Shown here: positions 44,406-53,677 of the stretch, one piece after another
Position numbering within the stretch: position 1 is the stretch's first letter
Layout of the letters: each line of letters starts with the position of its first letter
Source: Burkholderiales bacterium
GTDB lineage: Bacteria; Pseudomonadota; Gammaproteobacteria; Burkholderiales; Nitrosomonadaceae
DNA: 64,000 nucleotides
NCBI GenBank assembly: GCA_024235755.1
Contig: JACKLV010000002.1
Location: 186,001-250,000 of the forward strand
Direction: 5' to 3'
Program-made: the position numbers and the translations under genes
The notes under the pieces: model-generated
The model's database searches: none
Told to the model about the DNA's origin: nothing
What the model saw: only the letters and a program-made list of their open reading frames with translations

Positions 44406-45827
44406 TTAAAATGTCTTGCGAAGATTTGCGGGGGGAATCTGCATGGATTCCCGATATTTGGCAATTGTTCTGCGAGCAACGACAATTCCTTGTTGTTCCA
44501 GAATACCCGCTATTTTGTTGTCACTCAGCGGCTTCTTGGAATTCTCTTTCTGAATCAGTTGTTTGATCAAAGCTCGTATGGCCGTGGCTGAACAGGCGCC
44601 ACCTGTCTCTGTGGTGACATGGCTGCCAAAAAAATATTTAAGTTCAAAAATACCGCGGGGTGTGTACATAAATTTCTGGGTTGTCACGCGTGAGACCGTC
44701 GATTCATGTAAACCAAGGGACTCTGCAATTTCGCGAAGGATAAGTGGTCTCATAGCGATTTCGCCATGTTCGAAAAATTGCTGTTGTTTTTCAACGATGG
44801 CATTGGACACCTTAAGAATGGTACGGGAGCGCTGCTGCAAATTTTTAATCAACCACTTGGCTTCATTTAATTGATTCGACAGACTTTTTGATGCCTCATC
44901 ATTTCTTTGTTTGAGAATGTTGGCATAAAAATGATTAATGTTTAACCGTGGAAACGCGCTCACATTAAGGTTGGCAACCCAGGCGCCATTGACTTTGCTG
45001 ACAATGATGTCGGGGATAATATAGCGAGCATTCGCTGAATTAAAATCAGAGCCCGGCCTGGGGTTTAGATTTAGAATCAGTTTTTGTACCGCGCGCAAGG
45101 TTTGATCATCACATTTTAATAATTTTTTAATTAATGCGTAATCATGAGAAGCCAATATATCCAAGTATTGGGTTACAATCCGGACGGCCTGTCTTTTATG
45201 CACAGTATTTTCAGGCAAGCTTTGTAATTGCAATAGCAGGCATTCTTGTAAATTTCTTGCGCCAACTCCAGGCGGATCCAAATGTTGAAGTTGGGCAAGA
45301 GCCTGATTTAGATCTTCAATTTCAATGCCTAATTCGGCAGGTAGAATGGTCAATAATTCATCCAAATCCTGTGTTAAATAGCCATCGTCATTCAGACTAT
45401 CGATCAACAGGCTGATAATTTTTTTTCCCCGTTCAGATACCTGACTGAGCGACAATTGCTGTGTAAGATAATTTCTGAGTGTGGGTTGTTCGGCAGCTAT
45501 TTGGGGTATTTCATAGTCTTCATTTTGGGTGATATGTGATGTGCCGCCACTTTCAAACAAATCCATATCATGATCTAAATCGGTTTGCGTAGTATCATTT
45601 TCATTGAGAGCATTATTATCGGATTGTTGATCGTTCTCAGGTTCTTCGGATTCAAAAGATTTGATGTTCCAGTTCTCATTTAATTCAAGCAGTGGATTTT
45701 CCTGAACTAATCGCTCTATTTCCTGATTTAATTCAAGGGTAGATAACTGCAGTAGCCTTATGGATTGCTGCAATTGTGGTGTGAGATTTAACTGTTGTGA
45801 TAGTTTTAATTGGAGCGAAGGCTTCAT
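44406..45827 (-). CDS. rpoN: RNA polymerase sigma-54 factor
   Basis: This 473-residue sigma-54 has the Gln/Leu-rich region I (LKLSQQLNLTPQLQQSIRLL), an acidic linker of about 60 residues, the core-binding region, and the C-terminal RpoN box ARRTIAKYRE. It directs transcription at -24/-12 promoters with AAA+ activators. The order lptB-rpoN-hpf-ptsN-hprK is conserved in proteobacteria. Confidence 0.97.
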   Translation of the reverse strand: MKPSLQLKLSQQLNLTPQLQQSIRLLQLSTLELNQEIERLVQENPLLELNENWNIKSFESEEPENDQQSDNNALNENDTTQTDLDHDMDLFESGGTSHITQNEDYEIPQIAAEQPTLRNYLTQQLSLSQVSERGKKIISLLIDSLNDDGYLTQDLDELLTILPAELGIEIEDLNQALAQLQHLDPPGVGARNLQECLLLQLQSLPENTVHKRQAVRIVTQYLDILASHDYALIKKLLKCDDQTLRAVQKLILNLNPRPGSDFNSANARYIIPDIIVSKVNGAWVANLNVSAFPRLNINHFYANILKQRNDEASKSLSNQLNEAKWLIKNLQQRSRTILKVSNAIVEKQQQFFEHGEIAMRPLILREIAESLGLHESTVSRVTTQKFMYTPRGIFELKYFFGSHVTTETGGACSATAIRALIKQLIQKENSKKPLSDNKIAGILEQQGIVVARRTIAKYRESMQIPPANLRKTF

Positions 45828-45881
45828 AATTCCAAGAAACAGATTGGTGTTGATTAGACTAAAAAGAATTTGATTGACTGC

Positions 45882-46604
45882 TCACAATTGAAAATGCTCA
45901 CCCAAATAAACCTTCCGGACATGCTCATTATAAATGATTTCATCTGGCGTGCCTTGCGCCAATACTTTTCCATCATTGATGATATAGGCACGGTCACAAA
46001 TGCCTAATGTCTCACGGACATTGTGGTCGGTGATCAGAACGCCGATATCACGTTCTTTCAAGAAATTGATAACTTTCTGGATGTCCATAACAGCAATGGG
46101 ATCAACTCCCGCGAATGGTTCATCCAGTAAAATAAACCGGGGACGGGAAGCCAGTGCGCGTGCGATTTCCACCCGCCTACGCTCGCCACCGGATAGACTG
46201 ACTGCAGTATTGTTACGGATATGACTGATATGCAGGTCATGTAATAACGTATCCAGTTGTTGTTCTAGTTGATCACTGTCTAAGCGGCGTAATTCCAGAA
46301 TGGCTAAAATGTTTTCTTCGACTGTGAGTCGTCTGAAAATGGAGGCTTCTTGAGGTAAATAACTCAGTCCCAAACGTGCTCTTTCATGCATTGGAAGCTG
46401 GGTCAAGCTGAGATTATCCAGATAAATATCGCCGTGATCAAGCGACACCAACCCTACAATCATGTAAAAACAAGTTGTTTTTCCCGCACCATTGGGGCCT
46501 AACAAGCCAATTACCTCTCCACTGTTTAGTGAAAAAGAAACATCATGAACCACTGTACGAGATTTGTAGCGTTTCTTTAAATTTTCGGCCTTTAATATAC
46601 TCAT
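45882..46604 (-). CDS. lptB: LptB, LPS export ABC ATPase
   Basis: This 240-residue ATPase powers LptFG-driven extraction of lipopolysaccharide from the inner membrane. Walker A GPNGAGKT is at 36-43, the signature is LSGGERRRVEIARALA and Walker B is FILLDEPFAGVDP. The PQEASIFRRLTV Q-loop region is typical for LptB. Confidence 0.97.
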   Translation of the reverse strand: MSILKAENLKKRYKSRTVVHDVSFSLNSGEVIGLLGPNGAGKTTCFYMIVGLVSLDHGDIYLDNLSLTQLPMHERARLGLSYLPQEASIFRRLTVEENILAILELRRLDSDQLEQQLDTLLHDLHISHIRNNTAVSLSGGERRRVEIARALASRPRFILLDEPFAGVDPIAVMDIQKVINFLKERDIGVLITDHNVRETLGICDRAYIINDGKVLAQGTPDEIIYNEHVRKVYLGEHFQL

Positions 46605-46630
46605 GGACGCTTATACATTTTTATAAACGC

Positions 46631-47188
46631 TTATTCTAGATTGGATTCGGCGGATTTGTTTTTTGGCTGGATAATAATGCGTACACGATTATTAGCATCT
46701 GTGTTGGTGCTAGTTTCCTCGTTGCGTGCATAATTGCCGATGACTTGAAAAAACTCGCTATTCATGTTGTAGGAAATATAATCGCCATTGACTTCATCTT
46801 CTCCTCGTTTCAAGCGGGCTTGCTTGAATAATTCAATTTTGTCCGTTCTGTTATCATATTCGACACGCTGACTCCAACCTTCAACATATTCGTCTATTCC
46901 GTCTTGTTTTTGACGAAAGCTAACTAGGTTGCCTGTGGCCGTAGCATGACGAAATCCATTAGTGTCTTCTTTTATCACCACCTTATCAGCGCTAATGCGT
47001 AGCGTACCCTGCGTCAGAATGACATTGCCGGTAAAGACACTGACACGTGTTGAATCTTTACGGTTAATGTCTTCTACAGTTGCGCGGTCGGCTTCAAGAT
47101 GAATTGGCTTGTCACGATCGGCGCGTTCAGCAAACACACTGAGGGATAATATTAAAAATAATGGAAAAAGAAAAAAGTGACGTTTCAT
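46631..47188 (-). CDS. lptA: LptA, periplasmic LPS transport protein
   Basis: This 185-residue protein has a signal peptide (about 1-20, cleaved after VFA) and an OstA-type beta-jellyroll (DKPIHLEADRATVED onward) that forms the periplasmic LPS bridge. A charged C-terminal tail follows. It lies 11 bp after lptC and 26 bp before lptB. Confidence 0.94.
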   Translation of the reverse strand: MKRHFFLFPLFLILSLSVFAERADRDKPIHLEADRATVEDINRKDSTRVSVFTGNVILTQGTLRISADKVVIKEDTNGFRHATATGNLVSFRQKQDGIDEYVEGWSQRVEYDNRTDKIELFKQARLKRGEDEVNGDYISYNMNSEFFQVIGNYARNEETSTNTDANNRVRIIIQPKNKSAESNLE

Positions 47189-47199
47189 GAAAATTTGAG

Positions 47200-47763
47200 T
47201 TATCGATCAACCGCACGAACGCGTGACAATAGTTCAATTGTGTTCGATTTATTATTAAATTCCAAGCCGGTCGCATTAATTGTCGTGTTAAGTCTTGTAA
47301 TCATAACTTGTTGGTCTGTTTTGACAATCTCTTGATCCGGAATAAGATGAAGCGACTCCGTTTTAACTATGATTTTTTTGTCGTCTTGATCGGTTCCTCT
47401 GATAGCGTTTACATTGCCGTTTAAGAAAATATTTTTACCATTTTCATGAATTTCAGCCTGATTTGCAGACACCCGGAATGGGGGGGTATCGGGTTTAAAG
47501 TACATGAAGTCGACATCATTGAGTTTGGTAAAATCTTGATTTATAAAGTGTGACATTTTCTTTGCATGAAAAACGTGCTGGATAGATTGTGCATATTCCA
47601 CGCGTAATCCTGAAATGTTTTCGGCAATGTAGTCAGGTTGTTGGTATAAATCGCTATCTGTGCTCGATGGCAGTGGTTCAGTCACATTATCGAACCATAA
47701 TGCCAGAGCTGTTAAACCGAGCAATACGATAAAGGAAAAACTGAAGTTTAGACGCCGAAACAT
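47200..47763 (-). CDS. lptC: LptC, LPS export accessory protein
   Basis: This 187-residue protein has one N-terminal membrane helix (about 7-24) and a periplasmic jellyroll domain (MSHFINQDFTKLNDVDFMYF and following strands). LptC docks LptB2FG to LptA. In many proteobacteria kdsC precedes it. Here the gene is first in its run, with no kdsC or kdsD upstream. Confidence 0.9.
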   Translation of the reverse strand: MFRRLNFSFSFIVLLGLTALALWFDNVTEPLPSSTDSDLYQQPDYIAENISGLRVEYAQSIQHVFHAKKMSHFINQDFTKLNDVDFMYFKPDTPPFRVSANQAEIHENGKNIFLNGNVNAIRGTDQDDKKIIVKTESLHLIPDQEIVKTDQQVMITRLNTTINATGLEFNNKSNTIELLSRVRAVDR

Positions 47764-48153
47764 GAATGTAAATATGAAATGATATCGGTTGTCGTGAATT
47801 TTTCAGAAGATTCCAACGGTTAGCATGCAAGTTGAAATGGGCGGATTTTTATGGGTGAGTATTATTATTATCAAGTAAAACGAATCTGGTTAAAAATTAT
47901 AGCAGAACTTTCCATGGCAAAAGTATGTCATTATGACGATAAACGCTAATATATTCTCGGTTTTGCCCTGTATGTTGGGCGACTTCTTAAACAACTCGAA
48001 CATGCTTGCATTCTATGTGAACATGATGCGGCGTTGGTTTGAATTTGGAATAATGGCAGTTTATTAAAAAACGTTCAATCCTGAGGTGAAATTTCCTTTT
48101 TATATGTTAATGTAAATATTCTTATCAATTAATCAGAAAAAAGAAAATATTGT
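47764..48153. other. 390-bp divergent intergenic region (lptC / nadA)
   Basis: No recognised gene. It holds the presumed promoters for the leftward lpt operon and rightward nadA. A 32-codon ATG frame at 47851-47949 has no ribosome-binding site and is not called. Confidence 0.4.
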
Positions 48154-49251
48154 ATGCGGGCAGAAGCGATAGAATTTGAAAATTTTAATCACATGCAAGA
48201 CGAAGCGTGCGCGCGGCGTATAAATGCAGCAAAGGAAGCTTTAGGCGAGCGGGTAGTGCTTTTATCACATCATTACCAACGTGCAGATGTTTATCGGCAT
48301 GCAGATCTGACAGGCGACTCATTAAAATTAGCTTATCAGGCTGCGCAAACAGATGCGGATTACTTGGTATTTTGTGGTGTGCATTTTATGGCAGAAGTGG
48401 CCGATATTTTGTCCAGTGATGAACAAACGGTGATTTTGCCGGATATGGCTGCGGGATGTTCAATGGCAGATATGGCCAATCTGACAAAAGTTGAGCGTGC
48501 CTGGCGCGAACTTGCCGAAGTTCTCTTGCCCGACGAAACAGTAACGCCCGTTACTTATATAAATTCTGCTGCCGATCTGAAAGCTTTTTGCGGTGAGCAT
48601 GGAGGTATCGTTTGTACTTCCAGTAATGCAGGTAAAATTCTTGAATGGTCCTTTCAACGGCGTGAAAAAGTTTTATTTTTCCCTGATCAGCACTTGGGCC
48701 GTTGGAGTGGTCATCAGCTCGGCATACCGCTGGATGAGATGGTGGTGTGGGATTTTGATGAACCGATGGGTGGGTTGACGCCTGAACAGATCAAGCAAGC
48801 CAAGATATTGTTATGGAAGGGACACTGCTCTGTGCACCAAATGTTTCAGCCGCAGCATATTCTCCGTTTCCGTAACCAGCATCCTGATGGTATAGTCATT
48901 TCCCATCCAGAATGCAGCTTTGAAGTATGCAGTGCTTCCGATTATGTTGGTTCAACCGAATACATTATCAAAACGATTGCCGCAGCTGAAGAGGGCACAC
49001 GCTGGCTGGTAGGTACGGAGTTAAACTTGGTCAGCAGAATTGCTGAAGAATTTAAATCACAGAATAAAATTGTGCAGTTTATGTCGCCACTGGTTTGTAT
49101 GTGTTCGACCATGGCACGTATTGATCCGCAACATTTGGCTTGGGCGCTAGAGAATTTGGCCAATGGTACGGTCGTTAACCGTATTCAGGTGCCGGTAGCT
49201 GAAGCAGATCTGGCCAAACAAGCATTAAACCGTATGCTCGCCATCTCATAA
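48154..49251 (+). CDS. nadA: Quinolinate synthase A
   Basis: NadA condenses iminoaspartate with dihydroxyacetone phosphate to quinolinate for NAD synthesis. The 365-residue protein shows the triplicated fold segments LLSHHYQRADV, LPDMAAGCSMADM, VTYINSAADLKA, SHPECSFEV and FMSPLVCMCSTM, with conserved cysteines holding the 4Fe-4S cluster. The insertion GHCSVHQMFQPQHI is also conserved. As an Fe-S enzyme it depends on the SUF locus in this window. Confidence 0.96.
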   Translation: MRAEAIEFENFNHMQDEACARRINAAKEALGERVVLLSHHYQRADVYRHADLTGDSLKLAYQAAQTDADYLVFCGVHFMAEVADILSSDEQTVILPDMAAGCSMADMANLTKVERAWRELAEVLLPDETVTPVTYINSAADLKAFCGEHGGIVCTSSNAGKILEWSFQRREKVLFFPDQHLGRWSGHQLGIPLDEMVVWDFDEPMGGLTPEQIKQAKILLWKGHCSVHQMFQPQHILRFRNQHPDGIVISHPECSFEVCSASDYVGSTEYIIKTIAAAEEGTRWLVGTELNLVSRIAEEFKSQNKIVQFMSPLVCMCSTMARIDPQHLAWALENLANGTVVNRIQVPVAEADLAKQALNRMLAIS

Positions 49252-49325
49252 TTGGCGATATCAGCTACGGATTATATCTATATCGGATATAAATCGACTT
49301 TATATTATTTTGAAACTGGCACGTG

Positions 49326-50033
49326 ATGATGAATAACGCTTTGTTTCCGATGCTCTCCCTGACCGAGGTGCGTGTATTGGGTGTATTGGTTGAAAAACAA
49401 TACACGGTTCCAGATACTTATCCGCTTACATTGAATACTTTGGTATCAGGTTGCAACCAGAAATCAAATCGATCGCCTGTGATGAGTGTTTCACAAACGG
49501 ACGTCCTGGAAGCTATTGAAAATTTAAAACAGATGTCTCTGGTTTCAGAGTCATGTGGCGGACGTGTGGTACGTTATGCGCATCATATAGAGCGAGAGCT
49601 GAAATTACCGAGGCAATCCATTGCATTGTTAGCAATGCTTATGCTGAGAGGGCCGCAAACGGGCGGAGAACTACGTATTCATTGTGAACGATTACATAAA
49701 TTTGCTGATATTTCATCGGTCGAGGCTTTTCTTGAAGAATTAACCGGGGAAAGTAAAGGCAGAAGTTGGGTGATTAAGCTACCACGCAAACCGGGTTCTC
49801 GGGAGAACCGATGGATGCATTTACTTTCAGGAGTGCCGGAAAAAGACCAGCTTAACCAGCTATCAGTTATGGTTGGTACGAATACTGTTGCAATATACAA
49901 CGAATTTGATGCACTCAAATCAGAGGTCATTAGATTGCAGGCTGAAGTGGCCGAATTGCGCAAAGCTGTTGATTTTTTGCTAACTCAGCAAACAAATCAA
50001 CCAGTAGTCCATGAAGATTATTCCAATAAATAA
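49326..50033 (+). CDS. YceH-family (DUF480) winged-helix protein
   Basis: This 235-residue protein of the conserved DUF480/YceH family has two winged-helix-like domains at about 1-90 (LSLTEVRVLGVLVEKQYTVP, LTLNTLVSGCNQKSNR) and 95-175 (QSIALLAMLMLRGPQTGGELR), followed by a C-terminal coiled-coil segment (LKSEVIRLQAEVAELRKAV). The function is unknown. ATG 49326 is used. A GTG three bases upstream is possible. Confidence 0.9.
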   Translation: MMNNALFPMLSLTEVRVLGVLVEKQYTVPDTYPLTLNTLVSGCNQKSNRSPVMSVSQTDVLEAIENLKQMSLVSESCGGRVVRYAHHIERELKLPRQSIALLAMLMLRGPQTGGELRIHCERLHKFADISSVEAFLEELTGESKGRSWVIKLPRKPGSRENRWMHLLSGVPEKDQLNQLSVMVGTNTVAIYNEFDALKSEVIRLQAEVAELRKAVDFLLTQQTNQPVVHEDYSNK

Positions 50034-50111
50034 ACTTTAGCTAGTTATGATCAAGTGTCGAGCATAGATGCCACTCGCTTTGCATCGATCTTTTTTACAC
50101 TGAAAAAACTG

Positions 50112-50132
50112 AAACTGAAATTATTTCAGTTT
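50112..50132. repeat. Perfect inverted repeat spanning the rpmG stop codon
   Basis: Nine-base arms (AAACTGAAA/TTTCAGTTT) flank the TTA that is the complement of the rpmG stop. Read on the minus strand it is followed by CAGTTTTTTCAG, so it may act as a weak AT-rich terminator. Confidence 0.5.
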
Positions 50133-50276
50133 TGTTTCTTTGTACTTGACGTGTTTACGTGCAACCGGATCGAATTTCGTGATTTCCAGTTTTTCAGGGT
50201 TAGCGCGCTTATTTTTTGTTGTTGTATAAAAATGCCCGGTGCCCGCTGAAGACTCGAGTTTGATTTTGTCACGCAT
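50121..50276 (-). CDS. rpmG: 50S ribosomal protein L33
   Basis: This 51-residue basic protein (starting MRDKIKLESSAGTGHFYTTT and ending KYKETKLK) matches L33 of the cysteine-free type, with NKRANPEKLEITKFDPVARK in the middle (a family-typical block). It is a zinc-independent form. The ATG complements 50274-50276 and is preceded by AAGGAAG. It lies 38 bp after rpmB, the usual rpmB-rpmG order. Confidence 0.95.
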   Translation of the reverse strand: MRDKIKLESSAGTGHFYTTTKNKRANPEKLEITKFDPVARKHVKYKETKLK

Positions 50277-50314
50277 GGATTGCTTCCTTATCTTGTAAAA
50301 AATTAGAACTCAGG

Positions 50315-50551
50315 TTAGATGTTCTTGCCCTGTGAGCGCATTTCAGCAACAACCACGTCAATTCCTTTTTTATCAATTGTGCGTAATGCAGCGTTCGTTA
50401 ATCGCATGCTGATCCAGCGGTTCTCACTTTCCAGCCAAAATTTGCGTCTCTGTAAATTTGGCAAAAAACGCCTTTTGGTCTTGTTGTTAGCGTGAGACAC
50501 ATTATTACCGGTCAATGGTTTTTTACCCGTAACTTCACACATTCGTGCCAT
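50315..50551 (-). CDS. rpmB: 50S ribosomal protein L28
   Basis: This 78-residue L28 starts MARMCEVTGKKPLTGNN, and the body carries NNKTKRRFLPNLQRRKFW and RLTNAALRTIDKKGID. It has no CxxC zinc motif. An in-frame ATG four codons upstream is ignored to fit the family start. It is first of the rpmB-rpmG pair and probably starts its own transcript. Confidence 0.95.
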   Translation of the reverse strand: MARMCEVTGKKPLTGNNVSHANNKTKRRFLPNLQRRKFWLESENRWISMRLTNAALRTIDKKGIDVVVAEMRSQGKNI

Positions 50552-50695
50552 ATATTTGTACACCCAGAAATTTCAAAAACATGGATTATATCGCGATTCT
50601 TATTTTTTTCTCAAATATATAATCAGAATCTGTTTTTCAGTGCTTTATGGAAAAGGCTTTTGCGATAGAAATATTATGTATGGTATCAGTATTTG

Positions 50696-51370
50696 TTAGA
50701 TAAGATCATGTTCTGCAAATGACATTATTTCATTTTTACCTATGATAAAGTGGTCGAGTACCTTGATGTCAATTAAATCAAGAGCTTTTTTTAAAGTTTG
50801 CGTCAATGACTTGTCAGCTTGGCTTGGTTCGGCATTGCCTGACGGATGATTGTGGGCAAAAATAATAGCTGCAGCATTATGATATAAAGCGCGCTTAATG
50901 ATTTCGCGTGGATAAACACAGGCTTGAGTCAATGTCCCGGTGAACAGCTCATCAGTTGCAATCATATGATGTTTTGCATCAAGAAAGATCGCCATAAAAA
51001 TTTCGTGCTGTTTATTGGCAAGACTTAAGTGCAAAAACTCCTTTACTTGTTGTGGTGTATTCATAACACATCCGCGTTCAAGCTTTTCACTCAGTGTGCG
51101 ACGGGACATTTCAAGAATTGCTTGTAACTGTGTATATTTGGCAGTTCCTATACCTGGAAAATTGCAGAGAATTGTTTTGTCGGCTGAAAAAAGATTATTG
51201 AGGCTGCCAAAATGATTTAACAAACTTCTTGCAAGTTCAACGGCGCTTTTGCCTGGCGTGCCTGTCCGCAGGAAAATTGCAAGTAATTCTGTATCCGATA
51301 GATTTTTTGCCCCCAGTCTGATGAGTTTTTCGCGCGGACGTTCCAGAATGGGCCAGTCGGTAATTGCCAT
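50696..51370 (-). CDS. radC: RadC-family JAMM protein
   Basis: This 224-residue protein has an N-terminal helix-hairpin-helix region (FPGIGTAKYTQLQAI at about 71-85) and a C-terminal JAMM/MPN metalloprotease-like domain with HNHPSG at 173-178 and Asp186, giving the H-x-H...D zinc set. Despite the name a DNA-repair role is unproven. It is divergent from coaBC, the conserved proteobacterial arrangement. Confidence 0.94.
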   Translation of the reverse strand: MAITDWPILERPREKLIRLGAKNLSDTELLAIFLRTGTPGKSAVELARSLLNHFGSLNNLFSADKTILCNFPGIGTAKYTQLQAILEMSRRTLSEKLERGCVMNTPQQVKEFLHLSLANKQHEIFMAIFLDAKHHMIATDELFTGTLTQACVYPREIIKRALYHNAAAIIFAHNHPSGNAEPSQADKSLTQTLKKALDLIDIKVLDHFIIGKNEIMSFAEHDLI

Positions 51371-51493
51371 AGCTATAAGATGTTAATTTAATTTTTATTT
51401 GATACGGCAATGAAATGAGTGCGATTGAGTTAAAATTTTGCAGTGCAGGTTGCATATGATTGGCATAATTAACGGTTCAGTTTTTTAACAATT

Positions 51494-52711
51494 ATGAATA
51501 AAAAATACGCTGAGTTTTCTTTATCTGGTAAACGCCTGTTGCTCGGGGTTACGGGCGGTGTGGCAGCGTATAAGGCTGCCGAACTCGCGCGACAGTTGAC
51601 GCAGGCAGGATGTTCGGTAATAACCGTTATGACTGAATCGGCATGTCGTTTTGTCGGTCCCATAACTTTCCAGTCACTGACCGGCCAGCCTGTGTTTACG
51701 GATTTATGGAAAGCGGATAAAGCGAGTTCGATGATGCATATCGAGCTATCCAGAAATGTTGATTTGATACTGATTGCACCGGCAAGTGCTGATTTTATTG
51801 CAAAACTGGCATGTGGTTTGGCAAATGACTTGTTGGCAACCATTTGTGTGGCGCGTGATTGTCCATTGATGATTGCGCCAGCGATGAATCGAAAAATGTG
51901 GGAGCACCCGGCAACACAACGAAATATCAATTGTTTGCAAAATGATGGCGTCATTATTGTCGGTCCTGAAAATGGAGAACAGGCATGCGGCGAAGTTGGC
52001 ATGGGGCGCATGCTTGCAGTGGAAGCGTTATTTTTTGCTGTGCAGGGGAGGCTATCTGGCGGCTTGTTGCAAGGTAAAAGTGTTTTGATCACTGCCGGAC
52101 CGACATATGAAGCGATTGACGCTGTACGCGGCATTACAAATATCAGCTCCGGAAAAATGGGATATGCGCTTGCACAAGCTGCACTGGATGCTGGAGCGGC
52201 GGTGACGCTTATAACTGGCCCCACGTGTTTAAGCACTCCTGTTGTCAATCAACTGGTAAAGGTGCTAAGTGCACGGGAAATGCTTGACGCAGTTGAAAAA
52301 GTGATGTCCAGGAAAAAACAGGATATTTTTATTAGCGTTGCAGCTGTGGCAGATTACCATGCAATTAGTGTCAGTCCGAAAAAAATCAAAAAAACGGATC
52401 AAAAGCTAATTCTGGAGCTGATGCCAAATCCGGATATACTGGCGCAAGTCGCGCACTTACCTGAGCCCCCATTCTGTGTCGGCTTTGCGGCGGAAACGGA
52501 CAATCTGGAAAAAAATGCGGCGCGCAAACGGAAGCAGAAAAAACTGCCTTTGTTGGTGGCTAATTGGGCGCAGGAAACTATGGGTTCTGATGAGGCCGCG
52601 CTGATTTTATTTGATGATGCCGGTAAGCATGTTCTTGAAAAGGCCTCAAAGCAAATACAGTCGCGTCGGTTGATCGAGCATATTGTGCAATTATATGAAC
52701 ATGAACGGTAG
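51494..52711 (+). CDS. coaBC: Bifunctional CoaBC (phosphopantothenoylcysteine synthetase/decarboxylase)
   Basis: Two steps of coenzyme A synthesis in one 405-residue protein. The N-terminal decarboxylase (CoaC, about 1-185) binds FMN and shows LGVTGGVAAYKAAEL, His82 in MMHIELS, PAMN at 129-132 and Cys165 in EQACGEVGMGRM. The C-terminal ligase (CoaB, about 190-405) shows VLITAGPTYEAIDAVRGITN and SSGKMGYALA. It overlaps no gene. dut follows after 27 bp. Confidence 0.97.
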   Translation: MNKKYAEFSLSGKRLLLGVTGGVAAYKAAELARQLTQAGCSVITVMTESACRFVGPITFQSLTGQPVFTDLWKADKASSMMHIELSRNVDLILIAPASADFIAKLACGLANDLLATICVARDCPLMIAPAMNRKMWEHPATQRNINCLQNDGVIIVGPENGEQACGEVGMGRMLAVEALFFAVQGRLSGGLLQGKSVLITAGPTYEAIDAVRGITNISSGKMGYALAQAALDAGAAVTLITGPTCLSTPVVNQLVKVLSAREMLDAVEKVMSRKKQDIFISVAAVADYHAISVSPKKIKKTDQKLILELMPNPDILAQVAHLPEPPFCVGFAAETDNLEKNAARKRKQKKLPLLVANWAQETMGSDEAALILFDDAGKHVLEKASKQIQSRRLIEHIVQLYEHER

Positions 52712-52738
52712 CAACATAACTAAAAGATTGAACATTAT

Positions 52739-53188
52739 ATGACGCAAATAGATGTAAAAATTCTCGATAAGCGCCTGCATGAATACCTGCCGTCATACGC
52801 CACGCCGGGTTCGGCCGGGCTTGACTTGCGCGCATGCATTGACCGGACTGAGACAATACAGGCTGGGCAAACCATTCTGGTACCAACAGGTATAGCAATT
52901 CATATTGCTGATCCTGGTCTGGCAGCCATGGTTTTGCCGCGCTCGGGCCTTGGACACAAGCATGGCATTGTGTTAGGAAATCTTGTCGGACTTATTGACT
53001 CGGATTATCAGGGACAAATTTTTGTGTCCTGTTGGAATCGGGGACAAGCTTCATTTGAATTAAGCCCGATGGAGCGTATTGCACAGTTAGTAGTTTTGCC
53101 CGTCGTGCAAGTCGGTTTTAATGTGGTTGAAGAATTCGACATCAGCCAGCGCGGGGAAAATGGATTTGGCAGTACGGGAAAGCATTGA
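52739..53188 (+). CDS. dut: dUTP diphosphatase
   Basis: This trimeric dUTPase of 149 residues hydrolyses dUTP to dUMP. The five family motifs are visible: GSAGLDLRACID, LPRSGLGHKHGI, GNLVGLIDSDYQG, ERIAQLVVLPV and the C-terminal RGENGFGSTG. It sits between coaBC and the DUF192 gene, which starts two bases after its stop. Confidence 0.97.
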   Translation: MTQIDVKILDKRLHEYLPSYATPGSAGLDLRACIDRTETIQAGQTILVPTGIAIHIADPGLAAMVLPRSGLGHKHGIVLGNLVGLIDSDYQGQIFVSCWNRGQASFELSPMERIAQLVVLPVVQVGFNVVEEFDISQRGENGFGSTGKH

Positions 53189-53190
53189 AT

Positions 53191-53640
53191 ATGCGTTCGA
53201 TAATGTTTGTCAGTTTTTTCTGTGCGCTGCTGATAATGTCTGGTGTGGTATCGGCCACCGATTTGCAACGGATTTCATTGAATATATCCGGTTATACTCT
53301 GTCAGCAGAGGTTGCAAATACGCATGCTTCCAGAGCGCAAGGGTTGATGTTCCGAAAGTCGCTGGGTGAAAATGCAGGCATGCTATTTGTATTTCCAAGA
53401 AATGCATATTATGGGATGTGGATGAAAAACACCACGATACCGCTCAGTGTTGCCTTTATCGATGAAAAGGGATCGATTATCAATATTGCTGACATGCAGC
53501 CTCAAACACTTTTTGTTCACTATTCGGCTGGGCTTGCAAAATATGCGTTGGAAATGCACGTCGGCTGGTTTTCACACAGAAAAATAAATGCGGGAGACCG
53601 GGTTACTGGACTAGAGCAGGCTTCGATTGCGGCAGACTGA
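53191..53640 (+). CDS. Secreted DUF192 protein
   Basis: This 149-residue protein has a signal peptide (about 1-22, cleaved near VSA) and a DUF192 domain with SRAQGLMFRKSLGENAGMLF and the MWMKNTTIPLSVAFID strand, which are diagnostic. The function of the family is unknown. It is translated from an ATG two bases after the dut stop, so it is co-transcribed with coaBC-dut. It is convergent with ffh. Confidence 0.88.
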   Translation: MRSIMFVSFFCALLIMSGVVSATDLQRISLNISGYTLSAEVANTHASRAQGLMFRKSLGENAGMLFVFPRNAYYGMWMKNTTIPLSVAFIDEKGSIINIADMQPQTLFVHYSAGLAKYALEMHVGWFSHRKINAGDRVTGLEQASIAAD

Positions 53641-53677
53641 AATATATGTGTAAACCCATGTCGATTAAAAATAAAGA

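Noticed and set aside
47851..47949. 32-codon frame starting MGEYYYY between lptC and nadA
   Set aside because: Too short, no ribosome-binding site, no family resemblance.
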